From Pseudeuparius sepicola (Eukaryota; Arthropoda; Insecta; Coleoptera; Anthribidae): 64,000 bases of DNA. Below are positions 38,800 through 50,300 of the stretch, piece by piece. The translations under genes and the position numbers were made by a program. Numbering within the stretch: the stretch's first letter is position 1; every line of letters begins with the position of its first letter. Where the stretch lies: positions 115,445,373 through 115,509,372 of the forward strand of contig OY987299.1 in assembly GCA_963920635.1 (NCBI GenBank), written 5' to 3'. Below the pieces are notes generated by a model, which saw only the letters and a program-made list of their open reading frames with translations, was not told where the DNA came from and did not search any database.

Positions 38800-40490
38800 C
38801 TATTTTCATTCTTGCATATGTTACAAAATACTATTTCAAAATATATCCATAATTCTTGCTTCTTCAACTGGTTGAATTCCATTCTGCAATTTATGTAATG
38901 ATTTGCGTATATGATTTTCTTCAATAATTCTACCTGGAATATCACTATATTAAAAACTCATTGTTGTTTGTGGACCGGAGTGGCGCTACTTGAGGGAAAA
39001 ATGACACTAGAAAACAACATACCGCAACCTATATTTTTGAGAGTACCATTTGATAGAGTGTATTTATTTGTCTGCATACAGTACCTTAAAATTTTTGTCA
39101 AGCTACATAATAAGGAGATTTTTTCGAGAAAATAAATATATAAATTTACAATTAATTATTTTATCGAGTAAAATGAACTAAGGTATACTAACATCTTTCT
39201 TTAACTGTACACTAGAAATGGCATTTCATGCAAGGGTGGCAGCATTGTTTTGGGTGCTCCGTCCACGTCCTATTTAGCATGTCAAGCAGAAATGTCAGAA
39301 CTTGTGACAGAGGCCTAACCTTAACCTTGATATTCTGTGGTCTTAACCTAACTTCAAACACAGAAAATATAGCCTTTTTGTGCTTCAAAGAACAGTGTTT
39401 AATGTTAATTTATATCTATTCAAATTAGGATTTGTGTGCGTAAAACGTAAATTCAGTTGATTACGGCCCTTTTCGTCACCTATCAATAATATCAATATGG
39501 CCGCCGCTTACGGAATTGAACACAATCTGCTGCTGATCACAGCGAATTACAGAGTTAGGTTAGGTGGTATCTTTTTATGGTACCACAAAACTGCAAATAG
39601 TGACAGTAAGTAGTGAATTAGTCACTGACAAACAAGGCTAGCACTAAGGTGGAATTTTTGTCATTACCAGTGTCTGTGTCTATTGTAAATTCATATAACG
39701 CCAATTTTCTCGAAAATTTCCTTATGTAACATGACAACAATTTTAAAGTGCTCAATGCAGATAAATATGCTCTATCAAATGGCACACTCAAAGAAATGTA
39801 GGTTGCCATTTGAAAGAATTGCCGATGACACCATATCCGGAATAGTCACGAATGCGAGTACGACATCAAAAGATGTGCTACAGCAAAAATTGTTATGTGC
39901 GAGATTTTCTCCGAACAATTTTTCCTTTTTGAGGAAATGAATTTATTCCTTACTTTATGTACACTGTGAAGATGGCCTATAGGAGAAAATTGGAAAAAAT
40001 CGAATTTAGTTTTTGAAGTTTTAGCTGCTTTGAATCATCGCTACGTTTTTCTGAAACAGCCTTTTAGTGCTTACAGGTATTTTAGCCGATGGTAACCCGG
40101 GAGCATGAGGTTAGTTTTTAAGTTGAAATTAAAAGAGATGCAGGAAGGCAACAATTTCAAAATTTTAAAGAGAACATTGCCAAATTCAAATTTGTCCAAA
40201 CCAAATTCTTACTGAAAGAAATGGCAGCGGTTGTCAAATCTGACACCATTTTCCTCTGTTAGTAGTGGAAATGGATAAATAAAATAAAAATACCTAGTAC
40301 CGTTTTGCAAAAAAATAAGATTTATTGTTTTTTTTTCTTATATTATACTTTATACCTACAAAATGATTCAGATAAAATTCTCGGCTCACAAGATTTTTTG
40401 ATTATGTAAAGAGCAGTTGATAGGTCTCATGCATGACTTGATTTTGGAGCAAGACACTTTTTTTCAGGTAGATGACAAGCTCAATGCATT
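38800..40490. other. Intergenic, nothing recognised
   Basis: Short frames only (for example 39731-39940 plus). Near 39045-39130 and 39620-39730 a sequence recurs in opposite orientation (CATTTGATAGAGTGTATTTA and its near-inverse), a weak inverted pair. No gene is seen. Confidence 0.45.
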
Positions 40491-40499
40491 TTTTTCCTA

Positions 40500-41371
40500 G
40501 GAGTATGTGGAAAAGTGTACTTTCTTGCATATTTTTTACTGCGGAAAAGTAACTACCACACTAGCATTTTAGTTTTAGATACTAATACAAAGTTTTTTGT
40601 GACGCTATTGGACCGTGTACAGTGTGTTCTAGAAAGCTGTGGCAGACATAACCTATGTTTTTTTAAATGGAACACCCTATAAATTTTTGCATTTTTGAAA
40701 TTGCTCATCAAGGCAATCAAAATAATATAAAACTTTGTGGCATTATCTTTTTCCGTTTTTGAAAAATTCCGTATTAAAATTTTATACTAAATTTATTTAA
40801 CTCGAATTTGTGGATCTCGTGATAAAGATAGACGATCAATGTAACAACGAAAAATATTTGTTTTAAACAAGAGAGTAACATAGTGAAACTCCAAAATGTT
40901 TAGGAGCTTTTACGATTTTCCTGAAATTCTTATTTCGAGAATATAATCAGTAAAATTTGAAAAGGCTCCTAAACATTTTGGAGTTTCACTATATTACTCT
41001 CTTGTTTAAAACAAATATTTTTTGTTATTACATCGATCATCTATCTTTATCACGAGATTCACGAATTCGAGTTAAATAAATGTAGTATAAGATTTGAATT
41101 TTTCAAAAACGGAAAAAGATAATGCCACAAAGTTTAACATCATTTTAATTGCCATGATGAGCAGATTTCAAAAATGCAAAAATATATAGGGTGTTCCATT
41201 TTAAAAAATATAAGTTATGTCTGCCACGGCTTTCTAGAACACACTGTACACGGTCCAATAGCGTCACAAAAAACTTTGTATTAGTATCTAAAACTTTCGT
41301 AAAAAGCTTTTTTCTAACCTCAAAAACTAGCAAGTTAAGGAGGTGTCAATTTATAATGAACCACCCTGTAC
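40500..41371. mobile_element. Nested palindrome, arms of about 360 bp
   Basis: TTTTAGTTTTAGATACTAAT near 40570 is mirrored near 41279-41300, and the arms match inward to a centre near 40945. Inside each arm an ACACCCTATA end (40672 and, inverted, 41186) points outward, so a palindrome of about 510 bp is bordered by mirrored copies of a second CAGGGTG-type element whose far end is CCACCCTGTA at about 41362-41371. Flanks of the 34233 element belong to the same inner family. Confidence 0.7.
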
Positions 41372-41859
41372 CTAACATTGAACTGTAACTTTTCCAGATG
41401 GTGTTAGCATTCCTGTTTAATTTGTAGTCACAAACTTAAACAAAGTTAAAATGCTTAAATGCAAATGCAAATAATATGTAAAATGTTTAGAATGAAAAAT
41501 TATGTACTAAAAGTTATTGGCACTGAATCGCAAATGCTCCAAAATCATTTCTAGAAACTCACAGGACAGGCCTTTTCTATATTCTATATGCACAAAAAAT
41601 AAAGTCGAATGGTCGGGATATTAGCACATTGTCATAGTCAAAGTCCTAACTAAAACAGGTGTAGACAAGAAAAACAACCGTAAAACTGATCAGCACCAAA
41701 ATAATGTTTCCTACCAGTTTACGGAAAACTTAATGCTATGCTATAAATCAAGATAATATGAAACTAACCCAATTAACAATAAACCTTATTTAAATATATA
41801 AAGAACCTCTGTATAACTTTGCATAACTATCTAATTTAGCTCCAGTTGCTTCTAAATAT

Positions 41860-42249
41860 TTAGGATATTTGGTGGTCGCATAATTCGTCAGATTTCTTCA
41901 AGTCCTCTTGATTAGTAGAAGCTACGGCTTGAGTAACTTCATCTTTGATAAACAAGGGTGGCTTTTCAGTTGCAGCTGATTGTGCAACCACATTGAGTGG
42001 ATCATCCTTGGTTTTAAAAGTGCCACATTTCTTTACAGTTTTGGGTCTAGCCATTGACTTAGCAATGCTGAAAATGTTCTTCTTGAAATCTTCTGGCACA
42101 CGAGTCCTATATATTGATCTAGCCATTTCAGCATTATCTTTAGAGAATCTTCCCACAAATTTATCTTCCCCTTCTTTAAACTCTGCGTCGTCCATGTAGG
42201 ACGAAAAATCAATGAATTCTGTCATATTATCTCTGTTTTTTTGTTCCAT
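41860..42249 (-). CDS. Hypothetical protein, 129 residues
   Basis: The ATG at 42249 directly follows an in-frame TAG, and the frame closes with TAA at 41862-41860. The composition is protein-like: an acidic N-terminal part (YMDDAEFKEGEDKFVGRF), a basic middle (RVPEDFKKN, ARPKTVKKCGTFKTKDD) and an acidic end. There are two cysteines, no signal peptide, no membrane segment and no known domain. The TAG before the ATG resembles a splice acceptor (CTCTAG), so an upstream non-coding exon is possible. It stands alone between dock and the lectin gene. It is one of the longest frames in the window and is not in a repeat that I can see. Confidence 0.5.
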   Translation of the reverse strand: MEQKNRDNMTEFIDFSSYMDDAEFKEGEDKFVGRFSKDNAEMARSIYRTRVPEDFKKNIFSIAKSMARPKTVKKCGTFKTKDDPLNVVAQSAATEKPPLFIKDEVTQAVASTNQEDLKKSDELCDHQIS

Positions 42250-42259
42250 CTAGAGCTCG

Positions 42260-43015
42260 TTAGTCCCGGTCCTTGTGGTTTTTAAAGACTTCTCTTGTGT
42301 TTGAGGCAATCTCCTTGTGTGTAAGCTGGTGCGACTTTAGGAGGGTGGAGCACCATACAATATCCAATAAAGCACTGGATTTAAAACACTCGGTGATAAT
42401 GTTTACATTAATAAAGCTCACGCGACAATGACTGCTCGGCAGACATGAATGAACTCAACTAACCCATGGCATATAGTTGTCATTTATATATGCTGAGGGC
42501 ACAGATTACAAATGACTAACCTTCTATAATCTTTGAACTCGACCACAATAAATTAACAAATAATATTTATCCCATAATATTACTTTATTGTATGCATTTC
42601 CCAAGATTCCTAAATCAATGTTTGTGCCAGCTACATTTAATGATATTTTAATATCTTCATTATGCTAATAATAACAATAACCAATGGTTCATGTTGATCT
42701 TCATAAAATTGAATGGCTATTGATTATAATGGAGATGTTCATTAATAGTAGATTATACCACGAGCCAATAATGTCTTCTATTATTCCTGAGGAATATTTA
42801 CGAAGTGAGCCAGTGGCGAGGGAGTAAAATTCCGAGAGAATAATAGCCATTATTGCGAGTAGTATACTCTATTTTATTTACGATTTAAGGTAGATGTGGC
42901 TGCTGCGCAGCTAGTTGTACAATTTATGGAGGTGTACAAGTAAAAGTCTCTTCATTTTCATTCATCTCAATACAATTACACAAACACTACGCGTTTGACT
43001 GATTAACGTTGTGGG
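42260..43015. other. Intergenic, nothing recognised
   Basis: AT-rich. The part nearest 42300 could be upstream sequence of the 129-residue ORF. No repeat or hairpin was noted. Confidence 0.45.
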
Positions 43016-43226
43016 GTCAGATTTTAAATAAAAAAATCGCTAAATGGTTTTCGTGAAAATCGTGGGTATAAAAAAATCGCAGCCGGCCCTGGATTTGCAT
43101 TTTGAAAATGGCAGGAAGGCCAAAAGAAGCGGTTTTTGAAGGCCTTTCAAACAAAAAAAAGTTTAGGCGATTATCTCCAAAAATGAAGACTTTACGGATT
43201 TGTACAGTTTTAAAGTTGGACACCCT
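43016..43226. repeat. Dispersed repeat ending in GGACACCCTGTA (copy 1)
   Basis: This stretch (GGGGTCAGATTTTAAATAAA ... AGTTGGACACCCTGTA) recurs almost unchanged at 54715-54930. The shared ends include TTACGGATTTGTACAGTTTT. Here it is a lone half of the palindromic family seen at 53.9-56.1 kb. Confidence 0.85.
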
Positions 43227-43234
43227 GTATATTA

Positions 43235-46200
43235 TACATTAGTCGTAAATAAAATATCATTAAATGGCATGCCAAAGATAAAATCCTGCAATTTGATATG
43301 TGATATACCTGTGAGATTTGACATTCTCATAATAAGCATCTCAAATGGGTCAAGGTTTAAAAATTCTCTACTATAGTGCTTTCTCGAATGTCTCAAGGCC
43401 ACTAAACTTAATGAAACATTTGGACGATAATGCCTTGATATATTAAACAGAAACATTTCCAATACCATGATACACAAAAATAAATTCTTAGCGCAGTGTT
43501 AAAAAATACAATAGGTACACGAAGAAATCACTTATAAATAGTTAGATATTAATATAACTCTAAACATGATTGATAAGGTGTTAATGTTTTGTTAAAAAGA
43601 CATAATACGTAGATCCTCCATTGTGTGGAAAATAAGCTGATTCTAACTATAACTTGACTTTGATTTGCCTGGCTTAACCCCAAAAATGTTCCAAAAGCAA
43701 AGTAGCTATTGAGATAAGCCTTGGACCACAATTATTTTGCTTTTACTATGAACAATTTGTTAATACCTCTACTATTTTATTTTTTAACATATTTGTGATA
43801 TCTATTGAAAAATCAATAGGATGCACTAAGTTGTCATCAAATTTTAGAGATGCTTAGTGACGTTATCCAAACTTTGAAATGTGGCAGGTGTCAGAGGGTC
43901 TGTTACACTGAGTTGAATCTCCTCACTCCTTGTGGAGTGAACAGTTGAATGACGGGCTCAACCATGGAAATGTAGGCAAATCTAGCAAATACTTAAATAA
44001 ACTCAAATATCACACGATGTTTTATGGTTATGTCGAATTGTTTTAAATACTTACAATCAAAACCTGCATAAAAATGGCAGCTTCAAAAATTCCGCTGGTC
44101 AGTCATCTGCATTGTTATCCATTGTTCTCGTAACGTCATCTGTCTTGAGCGTATGTTAGAGACACGCAATCCCCATGGCCAAAAACCTTAAAAAAACCTC
44201 GTGTAAAAAACCAATACAACTGTAAAACCGATCAACACCAAAACAATGTTTTCTACTTATACTTCTACTTATAGGTTTCATTGCAACGCATGCGAAATGT
44301 GACTATTCTGCCCTTGAACTCTGCTAAGGGTCGTTCGCTCAACTGCTATGAAGTGCGACACAGTATCACTTTCCACAGTTGTTGTTAGGTAAATAATTAC
44401 TTTATTAGAACTTTGGAAAACATAATAAATTGTAAGCATTTTTTTATTGTTTTCAAAATAATTAAGTGTAATATTTCGAGTTTTGGGTAAGTCATAATTT
44501 CTCTATACAGCATTTTAGTCTGTAAGTTTTGAAAGTTGTTACCTTCGTCTTTTTTAAAAACTAATGTTGAGTATTTGCACAGGTCGGAATTTACTACATT
44601 TAAAATGTTTGTACAAATCGAAGACTAAGCTCCTTTTTGTGTGTGTTTGTGTTTCTCCTAATTTGTTTACTTCACTGTTTTCAAATTGTTGTAACATAGA
44701 TAGCAAATGTTCAATTTTTTTTAATCTATGTAATGGTACCTATTTAAGAAAAATTGGAGAAAATATGAAAACACATATACACTAAGATATTTTAAAACAT
44801 TTTAACATGTATGTGGTTGCAAATTTGCTAGTGAATTTCAGTATTTTTTCCCCATTTCTACCCATTTGGCCTGGTTGTTAATTAATATTTGCTATACTAA
44901 ATCTATCAATTGCATTTTTTTAGCGTAATTTAATGTTGTTCAAAATGCGACATTGCTAAAAAAATAGTCTCCTCGAGCTCCCACCATACCGGTTTATGCT
45001 GTACGTCATTTGAATAGGTTTTTGTGAGTGCGTTTTTAGTTTTTATTAACATTTTTGACGAAGGATGGACTGAAAGATCGCGGTTATAATTTCGGCAAGC
45101 ATATCTGGTCATATTTTGTTTTCTTTGTATATAATGTTTTGTAAGTTATTTATAATTTTAGGTGCTAACGAAAGTCCGAGATCTGTTGGCTAACCTTTGC
45201 TGGTTTAGCCAATCCTATATTTGCGATTTTATATAAATGAAAAAAATAGTCAAAGGCACAAAAGTTTTATTGTTTAGTTCTGTAAGTATGGTGTGATTAT
45301 ATCTCGGAGAAATCTTGGTTATTTCTCTGATGATTATATTAATATAAACAAAGATGCAGCCTTGCGTATGTTTCTAATACTCATAGCTAATTGTACGAGT
45401 AATGCATATTTTTTTCGGAAACTTCGTTTTTTAATTCGAGAATGTAAATAAACCATATCGTATACCTAGAAAAATATGTAGATTATATTTAGCTTTTTCA
45501 CAGTTTTGATTTGTTTGGAGTGATAATGGAAGTTCTTATAAGGAATAAGTCAGTAGGGTGTGGCATATGAGAGTGTTTTTTTACAGGTTTTTGTAAAGGA
45601 ATTGTAACTTAGGTAAGGATTATTAGAGATATTGCTGCCTACGAAAAGACACCAATATTTTACCGCAGAAATCAAAACAGTTCGATTTTCCATTAGCCAT
45701 TAGAACTGTGTGTTTGCTTCGACAGTAACAAGCTTGTTCGTTTTCAATTTTGACTGTGATTCATAGTCCATTATGCTAAAATATGATGCCTATTCGATAA
45801 GTCAATTGATTCCTTTCTAATTGTTTGTTACTTGAAGAATTAGCCAGAAATTTTAAATAGTTACAATGTGATAGCATTTTTTCTGTATAATATTCCCCTG
45901 TAGCTTCGTCATTGTACCAAATTATTTGGAAGTGTATTTTAAACTGAACACCCTGTAACTTTTCATATTATTCATTAATTCTTATTGGTATATGATAATA
46001 TGCATGAAAGAAGCCAAAAACTTTTCTACTTTTTTATCGTTTAGTGGTAATTTTAAACAAATTGCAATGCATATTTTGAAGTTGAGGGTGTTCACTACAA
46101 TTTCAATAGCCATACTAGTTACAAATTGGTTAGTGACCCCCTATATAGTAAATTCTAAGCTTACAGAAGCTTTTCGCAAGTGAAATTCTGTCCTTAAAGT

Positions 46201-46545
46201 TTAAGAAATACTATCTATAATGTATATTATTTATATTGAAAACACTGTATGTCAAAGCAGTATGTGGATATTTCTCAATATACTAATAACGAAAGTAAAT
46301 TGATCTTTCATTTCACACAAAAAGAAAATATATTTAAGCCCCAAAATTTACTTGCTACGAATTTCTGAAGATTCTGAATATCATCCAGTTGCTAGATTTT
46401 GAAGAAAAAAGTCACTAAAATTTTTTTTCCCAATTTTTTTTGGGTATAAATACGACAGAAGTTTGAGATTCCAAAGGAGAATGGGTGAATAGTCTGCTAG
46501 CTATGTATTATCGTTGAGTGAAGAATAATAGTGAATCCACAATCT
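43235..46545. other. Intergenic, nothing firm
   Basis: No convincing gene on either strand. A short repeat (GTAAAACTGATCAGCACCAA near 41681 and GTAAAACCGATCAACACCAA near 44222) links this region with the DNA downstream of the 129-residue ORF. An ACACCCTGTAAC word at 45948 is an isolated element end. Confidence 0.45.
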
Positions 46546-46558
46546 CAATGCCGATAGA

Positions 46559-46633
46559 TCCCGGTCAATTGTTTTAGGACGAGTTGATGCGGTTTCTCGT
46601 TGATTAAGTCGTCCTAAAGCAATTGGCCGGGGC
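46559..46633. repeat. Hairpin with a 22-bp stem
   Basis: CCGGTCAATTGTTTTAGGAC followed by GA pairs with TCGTCCTAAAGCAATTGGCC followed by GG across a loop of about 27 nt. The stem has few mismatches. It is not attached to the CAGGGTG family. It could be a small MITE or the foldback of a non-coding RNA; no further evidence. Confidence 0.6.
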
Positions 46634-47043
46634 TTAGAAACCTGGCGCGAAATTTCTGCATTATTAGATGCGTCTCTTATTATTCCTTCACTAAACAGTA
46701 TTACTGAAATTTATCACAAGAAGACAATTATCTTAAAAACATATTTATGCAGATACTTTCTGCAAACAAGTGTGGATAGGATTTCATAGAGTGTATCGTA
46801 TCGTATTTGTTCGGAGAATTTAAACAATATATAAAAGTAAATAGACTTTTATTAGGTACCTGATAAAATCTATTACAATAAAGTAATATATAAAAAAATA
46901 AATACGAAATTGTACAATGGTAGAAATAGTCTAAAAGATGCTTAAAATACACAGTCGGCAGTTACATTTTCATCACCCAAAATGGTAGAATTACATTATA
47001 TTTTACACTACCAAACAATAACTTGTGAAGTATAAATTTACAT

Positions 47044-47053
47044 TTTATTTATT
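47044..47053 (-). terminator. Polyadenylation signals of the lectin gene
   Basis: Two overlapping AATAAA words on the minus strand, about 95 nt after the lectin stop codon. Their position fits the end of a short 3' UTR. Confidence 0.6.
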
Positions 47054-47142
47054 TTAGCCGACTACAAACTATGTAAGGGAGAATATCGAGGACGGATTTT
47101 TGTGGGAAAGGGAAAATGAAGGTTCTAATATTAACTACATAT

Positions 47143-47300
47143 TTACAGACGAAGGTTGGGATTGGTGGACCTCACGTAATTCAACAATTCATCGGAATCT
47201 TCACAGATGACTGGTTTCTCGTGGTAACAGGCAACATCGTGCCAAGCAATGCCATCGTTGTACACATTGTTCAAGATGGATAGACAAGATTCAGATGTTC
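47143..47300 (-). CDS. C-type lectin last exon
   Basis: Acceptor TTATAG before 47300. Encodes TSESCLSILNNVYNDGIAWH, then DVACYHEKPVICED and a conserved C-terminal tail, with TAA at 47145-47143. Too short for the usual frame scan but fully in phase with the upstream exons. Confidence 0.92.
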
Positions 47301-50300
47301 CTATAACCAAACAAATTTGTTAATACGGCAAAGTGACCAACTCCTGGCTGACGAAAACCGGGACAGTAGTTAGGTACCAGGCACAGAAAATATACGCGTA
47401 GCGTAGCGTATATTTTCTGTGGTACCAGGTACCTAGCTGTTTTTTACCTATAATATGCAACTGTCAAGTTTTGTAGTTTATTCAACTTATGATTTTTATT
47501 AGAATTGATCTGGTTCATGATTTTAACCAATAAATACCACTGAAGGGAAATAAAAAATAATTTATCAAGTAATATAACAAAAATAAAATTAACACCAAGC
47601 CACAGGTACATAAATTAAAAAAACAATCTACAGGGTGTCCCAGGATAAGTGAACCAATGGGTGTAAAAGACAAAAATTTCGCGTTCAAATTTGATTGTGG
47701 TTCTGATTTGCTTGACTGGAAACTAATTTTTAGCATATTTTCATTTTTGTAAAATCAAGATGGCGTCGACAGCGACCATTTATTTTCATTGTAGGTGAAG
47801 TGCCTTTTCCTTTAAAGATAACAAAAAATTTCATTAAGAAAAGTTGTTCCCAATTAAAATTACCCCAGGGTACCAAATTTTGGAAAGATCGGCCTACTTT
47901 GTTTTTCCCACTTTTTTCTTTTTCTAGCGTGCTAAAGAAAAAATGAAAAAATTAAGTAGGCTGATTGCCTCAAAATTTGGAACACGGCGATAAGTTTTAA
48001 TTCTAAACAATCTTTTCTCATAAAATTTTTCGATACCTTGTATTTAGAAGCCACTTTAGCGTGTTAGAAAAAGAAAAGACTGGGAAAAACAAAGTAGGCC
48101 GGTCTTTCCAAAATTTGGTACCAGGTGGTAACTTTTCCTAAGGGAACAACTTTTCCTACTGAAATTTTTTGCTATCTTTAAAGGAAAAGGCACTTCACCT
48201 AAAATGAAAATAAATAATTGGTCGCTGTCGACGCTATATTGCTTTTTCAAAAACTGAAATATGCCAGTCAGCAGCAGTCAAGCAGGTCAGAACCTCAAAC
48301 GATCAAATTTGAACTCGAAATTGTTTTGCTTTTTACACCTATTGGCTCACTTATCCTGGGACACCCTGTAGGTAACTTTCTACCTATACTAATAAAATAA
48401 GTAAATTATTAACATTAACATAATATTATTTTGCTTGAAAAGAAAAAAAACCTTTGCAACAGATGAAAAATTGAAAGAATATTACCTGTTCTTATAGCAT
48501 AGCCGTTTGACGCAATGCATTGCACATATCATGCATTATTTCGATAATGCATGATTTGTTTTTGAATTATGGATAAATGATTATCTATTTCTGTCATTTA
48601 ACAATCAAAACTACTTTGTAACTAATTTTTAACAGCAAATTTCTAATTCCGGGACAAAACGGGATCGGATTGAGAATCCGGCCAATTCGGTACGGTTGGT
48701 TACCTTGTAATACGGTAATGTATGGATAATTCGAACAGAAAGTTTGCAGAACCCATTCGGTTTACCAAAACTTCCGGATTATAGAATTAATATTAAATGA
48801 TATCTATAATCCAAACACGTTAGGTTTATAGATAACTTTCTTAACCGTACAAATATGTACATTCCTACCACGAAAAATATACTCAATGGCTCTAAAAATC
48901 TTTATTTATGTACATACATATACAGGGTGTCCGCAAATTACGTGCAGATACAGAAGGGGGTAATTCTTTGGCCCATTTTAAGAAAAAAACTTCATATGAA
49001 CGTATGTCGTAAACGTCCTAACTTTTGAGATACAGGGCGTTGAAGTTCATTTTTTTAAATTGAATTTTGGCTACATCTCCCGAAATAATCAAGTTGCTGA
49101 ACTGAAATTTGGCACTGCTATATTTTTGGGGATGGAGAATAAGCTGAAAATGTCAATTTCGCCGTATCTCAGAGGGCGCCACTTGCGCTGTTTTTTGATC
49201 ACGCTTTTACGCGTAACTTTTCTGAGGTTATCTTTTTGGTCCATCATTTTAGTGCATCTTTTCATTCTGCAAGAAAAAGGTACTCTTGTTTCATAACGAT
49301 TAAATCAACCGTTTACGTTTAAATTGGCAAAATGTGCCCCAAAACATCTGTTGACTCCAATATTCGAAACATAAAATTTTCAACGACCGCTTTCAAATGC
49401 TACATATCAACTGTATATTCAAAATGAAGAAAAAAATGCTAAATGGATATTGGTCAAAACACCATTGGTTTTCTGGAAATAGGGCGAATAATTTTTGGTG
49501 AATTCTTCATAGGGATTTTTTTTCTTCATTTTGAAGGTACAGTTGATTTGTAGCATTTGAAAGCGGTCGGTGAAAATTGTATGTTTCGAACATTGGAGTC
49601 AACAGGTGCTTTGGGGCACATTTTGCCAATTTCAACGCAAACGGTTGATTTTATCCGTATGAAGCAAGAGTACCTTTTTGTTGTAAAATAAAAAGGTGCA
49701 CTAAAATGATAAATCTGCAAGACCAAAAAGATAACCTCAAAAAAGTTACGAGTAAAAGCACGATCCAAAACAGCACAAGTGGCGCCATCTGTGAGACACG
49801 TAGAAACTGACATTTTCAGCTTATTCTCCATCCCCAAAAACATAGCAGTGCCAAATTTCAGTTCAGCAGCTTGATTATTTCGGGAGATGTAGCCAAAATT
49901 CAATTTAAAAAAATGAACTTCAACGCCCTGTATCTCAAAAGTTAGGACGTTTACGACATACGTTCATATAAAGTTTTTTTATGTAGATTTATTCGATGTA
50001 AAGTGTATTAGGACATGCGCAAACGGTATGCCATCTTTTCTTCAGCAGTTTTATGACAAGAACTTGCATACTTATCATTGGCAGCCTGTTCAGAAAGGTG
50101 GAAAAATTAAGTATTCAAATACACATGACAATAGTAGCCCTTTGGGTCCAAGTTAACGGTATGCCTATAGTTTTCCGAGGAATTTTCTATTTTGAACTTC
50201 ATTATAAAACACATAGCAGCCTGACTAAAATCATATCAAAACGCATATTTTTCGAATAAATGAAAACTCACTTTTCCATAGGAAGAACCCAAGATGACTC

